Assembly: GCF_001295845.1 (NCBI RefSeq) | Contig: NZ_LJIC01000124.1 | Location: forward strand, 39,818 to 103,817 | DNA length: 64,000 nucleotides | Direction of reading: 5' to 3' | Source of the DNA: Rhodopseudomonas sp. AAP120 | Lineage (GTDB): Bacteria; Pseudomonadota; Alphaproteobacteria; Rhizobiales; Xanthobacteraceae | Shown here: positions 8,817 to 17,254 of the stretch, piece by piece | How the letters are laid out: each line of letters opens with the position of its first letter | Position numbering within the stretch: the stretch's first letter is position 1 | Program-made: the position numbers and the translations under genes | The notes under the pieces: generated by a model | Seen by the model: the letters and a program-made list of their open reading frames with translations, nothing else | The model's database searches: none | What the model was told of the DNA's origin: nothing

Positions 8817-10131
8817 AGCGCTCTACAAGCCTTATCGCTCGTTGAGGATCGAATATCGGATAGCACGCCTTATGAGAGCGATGCAATATTGACCCTCGAA
8901 TGTATGCCTCGACCGTTGAGGCGCATTTCACCGCCGATTCTCCAAGTTCATTTAGTCGTGAAAGTTCGAGTAGCGGACTGATAATTGCCAGCAGGACGCA
9001 GTAGGCCGTCGGACGATCATAATGAGCCTGAAGAAAATGCTCCCCCTTCCGCAGTGGAATATTTGCTGTTTCCTGTGCTTGCGAAGTAACGGGTTCAAAG
9101 AACCTCCAGATTTGTTCGCACGCCTCTTCTATTGAGGCTTCTGCAGCCTGACCAAAGAAGCCGGATAGGATCCCGTTCAGAAAATCATACTCACGAAATT
9201 TACGATATGAGTAGCCGCTTTCCGGATATGAAACGCTCGGCAAGAAGAAGTAATACCATTGATATATTGCAGATATCAAATTTCTTAGTACTTCCCATGG
9301 GGCTTGATCTGGCGGGATGTCACTAAGGAACTTGGCTGTATCAACGTCAGAGAAGAACAACGGTTCAGCCTGATCCAATTTTATCCCCCAGTTATCGGGG
9401 CTTCCTGAAAATCTGTACAAGCCGCCAACAATCGAGAAATCTACAATCTGCCTTCCGACCTCGCGGCTAATCCTGCGCATTATCTGGAGTCTGTGATCAG
9501 GGTTGTTTATGCAAACTGGGCTACCCAAAAGCGTTGAAAGGAAGCTCGGGTCAATATCTTCAACCCTTCTGTGCCAATGAAGAAAGATGTCGTATGGGGT
9601 GTACGTCGCCGCATTGCGCGGGAGTACCGACACGCTGACGCCCATCGCCCTGCCATCCAGCGCCAGTTGAGGATACTCGATAACGCCAATAGGCGTATTG
9701 CACGGCACGCAACGGCGGCTCAATTGAGCAAAAACGGCCTGATCATTCTTGGCAACATCTAGGAGCATTCCCCCGATAGGTGCATCGGTGCTCAGCACAG
9801 ACATTAGCGAATAGGGGATGAAGGGCGAGGGGTCGACATGAATTATGTCTCGTCTAAAGGACCTTTCCATAGGCTTTTGAGGCAGAACTTGGGTGGGAAC
9901 TGGCTCAATTGTCCGCTTCAATCCTGAGAACGAGGAGTTTGGCGGATTATAAAAACCTGCGCCTTTGACTTTATAAATATGCCCGCCAATTGAGAGAACA
10001 AATGTGCGGCCTGGATTTGGATATATATCGGCTGGATGGGCCGTCTCCCAACTCACGAAGCGGCATATCTTTGCTAGATCATCAGAAGTTAGCTTCGAAA
10101 CTATTTCACTATTCAGGCGCACACGCAGCAT
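8797..10131 (-). CDS. Unrecognised protein with faint kinase-like motifs
   Basis: Protein of 444 aa that I cannot assign to a family. The N-terminal part has a glycine-containing strand followed by a lysine-bearing strand (FVLSIGGHIYKVKGAG, 44-59). The middle has SGSPDNWGI (242-250) and then FFSDVDTA (259-266). That spacing resembles the catalytic-loop Asn and metal-binding Asp of aminoglycoside-phosphotransferase or HipA-type kinases, but the classic H-x-D is absent, so it could be a pseudokinase or an unrelated fold. The C-terminal third is helical with no transmembrane segment. It is AT-rich like its two neighbours, ends 20 bp inside the serine-hydrolase gene, and starts 24 bp after the membrane protein gene. 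The three are probably co-transcribed. Confidence 0.6.
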   Translation of the reverse strand: MLRVRLNSEIVSKLTSDDLAKICRFVSWETAHPADIYPNPGRTFVLSIGGHIYKVKGAGFYNPPNSSFSGLKRTIEPVPTQVLPQKPMERSFRRDIIHVDPSPFIPYSLMSVLSTDAPIGGMLLDVAKNDQAVFAQLSRRCVPCNTPIGVIEYPQLALDGRAMGVSVSVLPRNAATYTPYDIFLHWHRRVEDIDPSFLSTLLGSPVCINNPDHRLQIMRRISREVGRQIVDFSIVGGLYRFSGSPDNWGIKLDQAEPLFFSDVDTAKFLSDIPPDQAPWEVLRNLISAIYQWYYFFLPSVSYPESGYSYRKFREYDFLNGILSGFFGQAAEASIEEACEQIWRFFEPVTSQAQETANIPLRKGEHFLQAHYDRPTAYCVLLAIISPLLELSRLNELGESAVKCASTVEAYIRGSILHRSHKACYPIFDPQRAIRLVERYGHPRY

Positions 10132-10155
10132 CGCAACTCCGCATTTCGCAAGGAC

Positions 10156-11079
10156 TCATCTTGAGCCGTAGTTCTGGAGAGTTCTGTTCTTGATAGTGAA
10201 AGAGTTCAGATTTAGCGTGGCAATGGAATGGGCGGTTACATCTCCACCTGTTAATGACGAAAAGCCGAAATTCCTGAGAATCCTCACCGCTTGCTTGTTT
10301 GTGGGCATTGCGAAGATTTTGAAGTCCTTCTTGTGTTTTGGGATTTTCATAATTCTATCGTAGCACAATCGTACGACTTCAGCGCTGTATGGCTTGAAGA
10401 ATTTGTTTGAGTCCGATGACCATACAAAGTTTATGTAGCACGAGCTGCATGTGCCGTACGGCGATTTGACGATGTGCTCTTCCGTCAGGTTGATGCCTAT
10501 GATCCGGCTGGCCGCGATGTCTTCACTCGACTGCCTCGTCAATGGAAAGATCACAAATATTCCAACAAGGGTCGTGCTGCCAGGATAGTGACTGACAGTG
10601 ACCAAGTGAAAACAATTGGAATTCTTCTTCATCATTTCGTGGCGGACAGCGATCGGCACAACTGATGTGTCCACATAATCGGCGAGATAATGGTACACGA
10701 TCATCAGATCGTCTAAAGTTTCACATTTCTTGGCGTGAGCTTGCCCTGGTTTTATTCGTCGTTTGTCGGGTAGCAGGGACGCTAGTATAATAATGGCGCC
10801 TACTAGGAAAACGAATCCAACAACCGAGTAAATATGAATGACGGATAGAGATCGGAGGCCGTGCTGTTGCAGAAATAGCAAGAGTTTATCGGCGGTGCCA
10901 AATACCGGAACGACGTCTGTTAGTATTATAGCCAATGAGGCTGTTACAAGTCCAAATCCAACCCGTCGAATACGTTTGAAGAACTTCGCAATCCTTAGCA
11001 TCTGAGCGTCGCTTACATATTCAATTGGGCTAGTGTCATTTCCAAGTAATGCATCGAGTGATTGTTTGTCGAGTATCAT
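10156..11079 (-). CDS. Two-helix membrane protein with GNAT-like C-terminal domain
   Basis: Protein of 307 aa. Two hydrophobic helices near residues 40-60 and 82-103 form a hairpin, with a short basic stretch after each. The rest (about 120-307) should be cytoplasmic. It resembles an N-acetyltransferase fold: a strand with VGIFVIFPLT, later RIIGINLTEEHIV, and the ending NKQAVRILRNFGFSSL, which is the usual closing N-x-x-x-x-x-L-x-x-x-GF pattern of GNAT enzymes. The acyl-CoA pyrophosphate loop is not clear, so enzymatic activity is uncertain. It is the first gene of the AT-rich minus-strand operon and may anchor it to the membrane. Confidence 0.6.
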   Translation of the reverse strand: MILDKQSLDALLGNDTSPIEYVSDAQMLRIAKFFKRIRRVGFGLVTASLAIILTDVVPVFGTADKLLLFLQQHGLRSLSVIHIYSVVGFVFLVGAIIILASLLPDKRRIKPGQAHAKKCETLDDLMIVYHYLADYVDTSVVPIAVRHEMMKKNSNCFHLVTVSHYPGSTTLVGIFVIFPLTRQSSEDIAASRIIGINLTEEHIVKSPYGTCSSCYINFVWSSDSNKFFKPYSAEVVRLCYDRIMKIPKHKKDFKIFAMPTNKQAVRILRNFGFSSLTGGDVTAHSIATLNLNSFTIKNRTLQNYGSR

Positions 11080-11127
11080 TTAGGCGATCTGCACAAAGAG
11101 ATCGGCTATGAATGCCTCGGTAGGCGG

Positions 11128-11250
11128 TTGGTGTCAGGCTGCACAGATAGGTAATTGGCTGATAGCGCGGCGGCGAGCGGGCGGCGTCAAGCGGCTTGTA
11201 CAGAGAGGGCAGTTGGCTGACAGTGCCGCGGTGAGGGGGCAGGCGGCTTC
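11128..11250. repeat. Two imperfect tandem copies, about 57 bp each
   Basis: Two adjacent segments share the pattern ACAGATAGG/ACAGAGAGG, then AATTGGCTGA/AGTTGGCTGA, then GCGG...GCGGCT. One begins near 11136 and the other near 11193. They lie between the membrane-protein gene and the IS remnant and contain no credible gene. They may be a duplicated regulatory region or recombination scar. Confidence 0.35.
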
Positions 11251-11303
11251 CTTGGCCTCTTGTTTTCCGGCTTTCCTTCCCTCCTTACTTTGCTGTGACG
11301 TGG

Positions 11304-12155
11304 TCAGGCCTTCGATGAAGGCGGTGGCCGTTCATGCCGCGGCCCTGATGGGACGGCGCTGGCTTCGGTCTAGGTCGTGGACTCAAACCGCATCCACAGG
11401 CGTGTGGCCGCGAGTAGAACAGCGGCGAGGAAGTTTCGCGCGGTCTTGTCGTAGCGCGTGGCGATGCGGCGGAAGTGCTTCAACTTGTTGAAGAAGTGTT
11501 CGATGAGATTGCGTTGTCGTTAGACCGCAGGATCGACCGTGCGTTGGACCTTGCGATCGCGACAGGTCGGAATGTGAGCGCGGCCGCCGCGATTGCGCAC
11601 CAGTTCGACCAGCGCTTTCGCATCATACCCGCGATCGGCAACAAGGTCGCCGCCGGGTTTGAGCGCTTCGATCAGCATGGGCGCGATGGTCTTGTCCGAC
11701 GACTGGCCTTGCGACAGGACGATGCGCACCGGCAGGCCGGTCTCGTCGACGACGGCATTGATCTTGGTGCTCAGTCCTCCACGAGAACGGCCGATGGCGT
11801 GATCCGGGCCCCCTTTTTTCCGCCGGCGGCGTGCTGGTGAGCGCGGACGATCGAGGAGTCGATCAACTGCAACGACTGCGGTGATTTCGCCGCCAGGGTC
11901 TCGAAAATCCGCAGCCAGATGCCCTTCTTGGCCCAGCGATTGAAGCGATTGTAGGCCGTCGTGTAGGGGCCGTTGCGCTCCGGCAGATCCCGCCACGGCG
12001 TCCCCGTGCGTAGAACGAAGAAAATGCCGTTCAGCACCTTGCGGTCATCCGGACGAGGTCGGCCGTTCTTCTTGCCTTCGGCGCCCGGGAGCAGCGGGGC
12101 AATGATCGTCCATTCGGCATCCGTAAGGTCGAACCGCGCCATCAAAGCCTTCCTT
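11304..12155 (-). mobile_element. Decayed IS5-family (IS427-like) insertion sequence
   Basis: The interval is bounded by weak candidate terminal repeats: AGGCCTTCGATG near 11306-11317 and, inverted, AAGGCTTTGATG near 12142-12153 (9 of 12 match). The exact ends and target duplication could not be fixed, so the limits are approximate. The enclosed transposase is of the two-frame IS5/IS427 type and carries a nonsense mutation. The element sits inside the hipA remnant. Confidence 0.5.
11370..12142 (-). pseudogene. IS5-family DDE transposase with frameshift site and nonsense codon
   Basis: The reading starts MARFDLTDAEWTIIAPLLPG, the hallmark N-terminus of IS5/IS427 transposases, and continues through LIDSSIVRAHQHAAG (first catalytic Asp) in frame one. 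At 11813-11819 a slippery A-AAA-AAG on the minus strand permits the -1 frameshift by which this group makes its full transposase. The second frame reads GRSRGGLSTKI, then VADRGYDA (second Asp). A TAA at 11520-11522 then replaces the Tyr codon expected in TVDPAVYRQRN. Past it the frame reads RQRNLIEHFFNKLKH (catalytic Glu) and ends at TAG 11370. The frameshift is normal for the family; the TAA is a real defect, so the element is probably immobile on its own. Confidence 0.8.
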
Positions 12156-12592
12156 TTGCCGCCCACGGTCTCGATCCGGCTTTCGGCTGTAATGAGCCCG
12201 CATTCGCGCGCGAGGCGCAGCATGGCATGCTCGACGCGTATGTTGTTCCAGCTATCGTCGGCTCGGTTGAATTTCGCCACCCACAGCGCGTCGTCGGCTT
12301 GTACGACGGCCTTGGGCCGGGCCCCTCCCATCGAGGTGCGGAGCAGCATCAGATCCTGTACCTGCTGCGCCTGCGGATCGTTCGGTAGGTCGTCCTTGAC
12401 CAGAGCGTCCGCCAAGGCTTGCAGTTTCTCGAGATCGATCGTCTGGTTGAATTGGCGCTTGGGCGCCGGTGGTTCGGTGTTGAGGCCGAAGCCGAGGGCG
12501 CCCGCACGGTCGCCGGGTGAGTCCAGCAGGTAATCGAGTTCGCCGAGTGGCGCTTTGCCGGCATGCTTTTCGATGACCCCGTTAAGCTGTGG
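12143..12592 (-). pseudogene. hipA: hipA toxin-kinase remnant
   Basis: An open frame without its own start encodes HipA-type sequence: HAGKAPLGELDYLL, then SMGGARPKAVV, LWVAKF and WNNIRVEHAMLRLAREC, ending ESRIETVGGK. HipA kinases phosphorylate glutamyl-tRNA synthetase and cause growth arrest. Both ends are missing. Upstream, a TAG at 12593-12595 interrupts the frame next to the attachment-like sequence. Downstream, the frame runs straight into the IS transposase, and the catalytic half of HipA is not found on the other side of the IS. No HipB antitoxin gene is present. The fragment cannot make a working kinase. Confidence 0.75.
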
Positions 12593-12630
12593 CTAACCTT
12601 GCGGGCACGCCGGTCTGTGGACCGGTCTTT
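12591..12630. other. Attachment-site-like copy of part of tRNA-Ser
   Basis: GGGCACGCCGGT (12603-12614) followed after 6 nt by ACCGGT matches, in the same orientation, the anticodon-arm and variable-arm part of the tRNA-Ser gene, where GGGCACGCCGGT (43357-43368) is followed after 7 nt by ACCGGT. Six bases further out, four more match (CC-TG). It lies 80 bp before the integrase start and where the hipA frame breaks, which is the usual place for an att site of an integrated island. The match is imperfect and could be chance. Confidence 0.4.
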
Positions 12631-12709
12631 ACATTGAATTCATGGCGCCTCTAGCATCGGTCTGATGCCTTGTTGCTGTATTGTTGTAAAGCGGAGCCCC
12701 GAAAACGCT

Positions 12710-13837
12710 ATGTCGACCTTGATTAAGCGCGGGAAAAATTGGACCGCTACTGCGCGCTTGCCAGACACTTTTCAGGGGCCGGCAGCCTCGAAATCGATCA
12801 GTCAAACGTTCGCAAAGAAGGATGCTGCAAAGCTCTGGCTGAGTTCGACCGAGACGGCCATGAAGCTCGGCAACTGGCGGGATCCTCGGCTCGAACCCAA
12901 AGCCTATGGGCCGCTTGGGTGGCCTGAAAAGCCCTTTGCAGAGGCGCTGGACGCCTATCGGAGTAAGGTTACGCCTGAGAAGAAGGGGGCGTCGCAGGAA
13001 TCCGCAATGCTTCAGATGTTGGGCCGGGAGGACTTCGCCAAAAAGCGCATCCGGGATCTGACCGTAGCCGACTTCGTCGACTTCCGGGACGCCCGCAACG
13101 AGGCTGCGAAGTCGCCATCCACGATCAGGAATAATCTCAATACCATCTCGGCCGTCTACGAGTGGCTGATCCACGAAAAGTCAGTCGACATCGCCAATCC
13201 GATTGCCTCTCTTCGTAAGCGCCGACGAGGCGTGCCCCAGCCCACGGGGCACCGTGAACGGCGGCTCTTCGAAGGCGAGGAAGAGGCAATTGCGAAGGCC
13301 ATTGAGGGGCTTTCGGTTGACCCCACCCGTCGGCAGTGGCGCGCACTCTTTCCGCTGCTCCTCGACACTGGAATGCGGCTTGGAGAGGCAGTCTCAATTG
13401 AATGCGCCTGGATCCGACGGGAGTACGGATTTGTCCAAATTCCCGACTCGAAGAACGGCAGCGCGCGGCACGTTGCGCTTTCGGATCGAGCCTACGCCGG
13501 TCTGCTCGAATTGACGGACGGGGAGCCTGCCGACAGCAAGGTGTTCCGCTTCACGGCCTGGGTCGCCAAAGACGCCTGGCGGAATGAGATCAGGGTCAGG
13601 GCGGGGTGTCAGGACTTGAGGATTCACGACCTACGGCACGAGGCCTTGTCGAGGATGGCGGCGAGGGGAGCCGACCTGAAGACGCTGATGCGGCAGAGCG
13701 GCCATAAAACCGTGGCCGTGCTGATGAAGTATCTGAACCCCACACCTGCCGAACAAAGGGCGAGGCTGTTTCCGGACGCCGATCCACAAGCTGCGGTACT
13801 TGAAGGGCGAACGCATGCGAGGAGTGGACGATCCTAG
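12710..13837 (+). CDS. Tyrosine-type site-specific integrase
   Basis: Phage/island integrase of 375 aa. The catalytic set is complete: R223 (GMRLGE), K248 (DSKNG), H306 and R309 (HDLRH), H332 (SGHKT) and nucleophile Y341 (MKYLNPT). An N-terminal arm-binding strand region (about 1-60) and a SAM-like core-binding domain (about 75-175) precede it. This is the usual P4-like/tRNA-targeting layout. The ATG at 12710 was chosen over an ATG at 12665, which would add a Cys-rich run of 15 residues not typical of the family. It sits at the left edge of the defence cargo beside the attachment-like sequence, so it is the likely mobilising enzyme of the island. Confidence 0.92.
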   Translation: MSTLIKRGKNWTATARLPDTFQGPAASKSISQTFAKKDAAKLWLSSTETAMKLGNWRDPRLEPKAYGPLGWPEKPFAEALDAYRSKVTPEKKGASQESAMLQMLGREDFAKKRIRDLTVADFVDFRDARNEAAKSPSTIRNNLNTISAVYEWLIHEKSVDIANPIASLRKRRRGVPQPTGHRERRLFEGEEEAIAKAIEGLSVDPTRRQWRALFPLLLDTGMRLGEAVSIECAWIRREYGFVQIPDSKNGSARHVALSDRAYAGLLELTDGEPADSKVFRFTAWVAKDAWRNEIRVRAGCQDLRIHDLRHEALSRMAARGADLKTLMRQSGHKTVAVLMKYLNPTPAEQRARLFPDADPQAAVLEGRTHARSGRS

Positions 13838-14177
13838 TTTATGAAGCCCGAAAAAATAGCTTCGTAGGAGGATGATCGTCTTCACCATGTTGACAGTACG
13901 TCCATTCTGGGTGCCACCTGAACTTTCGTAAAGAATTTCACCCCTATTGATCTGACCACGCGAAGCGACGGTATCCAAGACAACGGCGTTCGATGTTCGG
14001 ACTCTCGCAAGTGATCTTGGAGCCCCATGTCCGACGGTCTCGGGATCGATACCGCGCAGAGTCCTAGGCGTGCGTCTAGCATCGGGAAGCCGAGCTAGAC
14101 CGTCGAGCTGGCAGATGTCGTGCCGTTAGGAGACCAGATGATCACGACGACATTTTGGACCTTCTGGAGCTAAGGCA
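13838..14177. other. Intergenic region between integrase and defence operon
   Basis: About 340 bp without a credible gene. A short inverted repeat GAAGC/GCTTC around an A-rich loop lies just past the integrase stop (near 13843-13867) and might end that transcript. The promoter of the following defence operon should be here, but no clear -35/-10 pair was recognised. Confidence 0.4.
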
Positions 14178-15407
14178 TTGCGACAGGCGGTGAAACGATC
14201 CCGAACAAGACGTGCACCGGCGACCGAACCTGCGTTTGGCTGGACCTATCTCTCACGTGAAGCGCTCGCTCGCGCGAAGGCACAGATGGATGAAGAGTCC
14301 ATGGGCGTGCGCGACGAGATCGGCTTCCTTACGATACACCAGCGATACGCCGACTACTTCTTCCCTGGTACGTCGGTGTTGCACACACGCGCGCGCTATG
14401 CGCTATTCGTGCCTTGGCTGTTCGAGGATCTCGCGGGCTTAATCGGACCGGCTGCGCAGCGCGCCTTGCGTGAACGCGAGAGACTGCTCGCAGGACGGCT
14501 GAAAGCCGCGGGCGAAGTCCAGGTGATCGGCGGCCGTGTCTTTCCGAACCCCTCAAGTCAACCGCCGTCCACCGTCTACTGGAACGCGCTTGCGGTTTGG
14601 GGGATCTTGCGTCCGCGATTGGACGGTCGGACGATTTCTCGTGGACAGGCGCATCGTTTACTGAAGACCGTCGGCTCGCCCACCGACGACGATGGTCAGC
14701 CTCTCCTGAGCTTCGAGCCGCCTTTCGTGCGACTTCCCGATCGTCCGAAGAATTGGCAGAGCGGAGACATCTCGCTTCGTCTGAAGAAGGCGGAGGCCGG
14801 GTTCCTGCGCGAGCGCTTAGCGCAGTTACGCGGTAATGGTGGCCGTCAACTGTCGCTTCTGGCGAGGCTGGTCAGAACCGAGGCTGCTGCTCCTGCCGAG
14901 ATGTGGGCCAACGAAACATACGCCATCGCCGGCGCCGATCAGGGCCCGCTCATCCGCGCGCGGCAGGCAGCTAGTCTCGCAGGCATCGGCCGCGCCGTCT
15001 ACGACGCGCTGCTGGAGCGGATCGTCGAGATCGATGACAAGCGGCAAGTCTCGGCCCGTTACCGCGAGCATCTCGGGGTTATCCTCGCGGAGCAGGGTCC
15101 GATCGCAGCCGGGCTCGACATAACGGCGCTCGAAGCGGACATTGGGCCTCTGCCGGCGAAATTGCTTGCTGTGGTGATCGCGACGAGGGACTGGATTGCT
15201 GCGGGATCGGGGAATCCTGCCGCGCTTTCCGACGTCTATACCGCAGCCGAGGCGCGCAAGGGACCGCGCGCGCGGCTTGCGCCGACCCCCAATGGGCGGG
15301 CTCGGCGACTCGAGTGGTCGAGCGATGAACATGGCTTGGCCGGCCCCCTGCATTACCGGTGGCAGCAGGTCAGTACGCTTCTCGATGATCTGGCGGGTGC
15401 CGAATGA
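14178..15407 (+). CDS. DUF6361-like protein, first gene of a PLD/helicase defence operon
   Basis: Protein of 409 aa of the uncharacterised family I recognise as DUF6361 from its N-terminus (WTYLSREAL, then IGFLTIHQRYADYFFPG and TRARYALFVPWL) and its place before a phospholipase D-like protein and a helicase. It has no nuclease or ATPase motif visible to me and no signal or membrane segment. The start is a TTG at 14178 with GGAG 8 nt upstream. The stop overlaps the next gene's ATG by 4 bp, so the two are coupled. Because it travels with a PLD nuclease and helicase beside an integrase, a role in anti-phage or anti-plasmid defence is likely, perhaps as a sensor or scaffold, but this is inference. 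Confidence 0.75.
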   Translation: MRQAVKRSRTRRAPATEPAFGWTYLSREALARAKAQMDEESMGVRDEIGFLTIHQRYADYFFPGTSVLHTRARYALFVPWLFEDLAGLIGPAAQRALRERERLLAGRLKAAGEVQVIGGRVFPNPSSQPPSTVYWNALAVWGILRPRLDGRTISRGQAHRLLKTVGSPTDDDGQPLLSFEPPFVRLPDRPKNWQSGDISLRLKKAEAGFLRERLAQLRGNGGRQLSLLARLVRTEAAAPAEMWANETYAIAGADQGPLIRARQAASLAGIGRAVYDALLERIVEIDDKRQVSARYREHLGVILAEQGPIAAGLDITALEADIGPLPAKLLAVVIATRDWIAAGSGNPAALSDVYTAAEARKGPRARLAPTPNGRARRLEWSSDEHGLAGPLHYRWQQVSTLLDDLAGAE

Positions 15408-17254
15408 GCGGCGCGGTCGACAGTTGGCCAGCTCTTTCGTTTCTGGAAGGCCTGCGTCCCGGCCCTGACGAGAATGTCGAATTGGCGTTGCTGGCGTCTT
15501 ACTCGGCAGACCTTGGATCGATCGGCGCAGCTTTGCTCGCCCTCGCCGGCAAGGACAATGAGGCAGGGGGAGGCAGCCCGTCCGATTTCGCCGATGCCGT
15601 TGAGCGTTTGCGCGGCAAGGTGCGGATCATCATCCAGCGCGGCCGGCTTGCGAAGATGCGGCGAACGCCGCGGATCGCGGCGGTGCTGGACCAATTCGTG
15701 CGGGAGGTCGATTTCGACGAAGCTGCCCATAGCTGGCATCCCAAGGCTGCGTTGGTACGAACAGGGAGCGAAGGCGGCGAGATCGGGTGGCGGCTCTGGA
15801 TCGGAAGCCGAAATCTCACCGAGTGCATCAACCGCGACATCGGGCTTCTGTTGGTGTCAGGGGAGAATGGCGGAGGCCCTATCTCCGGGGCGGGCGATCT
15901 GGCACGCGCGTTAGCTGAGCGTGCCGAGCTGAAGGGCGTCCGGCCTGCTTCCCTCGCGACTGCGGTTACGAAGATCCCATGGCGAGCGCCCGCCGGCGTG
16001 CAGGTCGAGCGGATTCGCTGGTCGACTGGGACAGGAGGCTTGCAAGCTCCAGTCCCACCGGCGGGGGTCGATGAAATCGTCGTCGTGAGCCCGTTCGTCG
16101 ACAAGAACTTCCTGGCCAGACAAGTATCGAACGGGCCGACGCCGGCAAAGCGCGTGCTGCTAACGACCATGCGCGAGATCGAGCGGATCGGCCCGTCGCT
16201 GCCGTCATTCGACGATTTGCTGGCGCTGGATGCGCCGGACTATCCCATTGGCGATCCGGAGCCGACGCTGGCGCACGCCGTCTCGGCATCCGAGGCAGAT
16301 ACTGCGAATGACGAGGAGGAAGACATCGGCCGAGGCCTCCACGCCAAATTGCTGTTCGTGCGCGCGGGACGAAAGCGGACCTTATGGCTCGGAAGCGCCA
16401 ACGCCACCATGCGGGCGTGGACGGGCCGCAACGCCGAAGTCACTGCCGAGCTGCACGTCACCGAGGCTCAGGAGAAAGGTCTGAAGGCGTTGCTCGACTC
16501 GGCGCGGATCGTCGAGGCGCCGGACACAGAATATCAGCCCGACGCGGCGTCGTTAGAAGAAGAAGCACTCGGGCGAGCCCGGGCGCAGGTCGCAGCGCGG
16601 TGGGCGAGCACGCTCAGCATCGACGGGGATGAGATCCGTCTTGTCCATAGTTCCGATCTCTACCCCGATGGACCGCATCCCGAGGAAGCCGACATCTTGC
16701 TTGAGGTCGGGGCCTTGCACGGCGAAGTCAAAGCATGGCCGCGGCGACAGACGACGGTGGCACTTGGGCCGACGATTCCTGCCGAACGAAGCGAGTTCGT
16801 GCGCTTGCGTGTCAGTCGCGGTGAGAAGGGGCTCTCCTGGTTGCAGCGCGCCCCTGCCGACCCGCCTTTCGGCGAAGAGCGCGATCGTGCGGCCTTCGTG
16901 CGATTTCTGGGAGCCAGGGGCTTTCTTCTCTGGCTGGCAGGACTGTTGGCTGACGAAGGTCGCGATGGGGAAGATGACTGGACGATCGAGAAGCAACAGG
17001 ATCGTGCAGCCCCCGGCGTAAATCCAGCGGTTGACTCCGCACTGCCGACGCTGGAGGAGATGCTCGCGGCCTGGTCGCGCGATCAGAACAAGTTTCGCGA
17101 AATCGAACGCCGCGTTTCACAATATCTGCCGGCGGTACTGGAACAAGCCGGCCAGGAAGACCCGCAAACCGCTGCGATGCTGCGGCGCTTCGAGGAACTG
17201 TGGGGCAAGCTGCGGATCGGCCTCGGCGAAGAGCGTAGGGGGAAGCGTCGGTGA
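15404..17254 (+). CDS. Phospholipase D-like nuclease, two HKD half sites
   Basis: Protein of 616 aa with two PLD half motifs: H112-P-K114 followed by N137 (IGSRNLTE), and H313-A-K315 followed by N333 (LGSANATMRAW). PLD enzymes use the two histidines as nucleophile and acid on phosphodiesters. In defence loci such proteins (DrmC, for example) are thought to be nucleases. The C-terminal 270 residues have no motif I recognise; they end in a charged, helical tail. It overlaps the upstream DUF6361 gene by 4 bp and the downstream helicase by 4 bp, so the three proteins are probably made together and may form one complex. Confidence 0.85.
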   Translation: MSGAVDSWPALSFLEGLRPGPDENVELALLASYSADLGSIGAALLALAGKDNEAGGGSPSDFADAVERLRGKVRIIIQRGRLAKMRRTPRIAAVLDQFVREVDFDEAAHSWHPKAALVRTGSEGGEIGWRLWIGSRNLTECINRDIGLLLVSGENGGGPISGAGDLARALAERAELKGVRPASLATAVTKIPWRAPAGVQVERIRWSTGTGGLQAPVPPAGVDEIVVVSPFVDKNFLARQVSNGPTPAKRVLLTTMREIERIGPSLPSFDDLLALDAPDYPIGDPEPTLAHAVSASEADTANDEEEDIGRGLHAKLLFVRAGRKRTLWLGSANATMRAWTGRNAEVTAELHVTEAQEKGLKALLDSARIVEAPDTEYQPDAASLEEEALGRARAQVAARWASTLSIDGDEIRLVHSSDLYPDGPHPEEADILLEVGALHGEVKAWPRRQTTVALGPTIPAERSEFVRLRVSRGEKGLSWLQRAPADPPFGEERDRAAFVRFLGARGFLLWLAGLLADEGRDGEDDWTIEKQQDRAAPGVNPAVDSALPTLEEMLAAWSRDQNKFREIERRVSQYLPAVLEQAGQEDPQTAAMLRRFEELWGKLRIGLGEERRGKRR

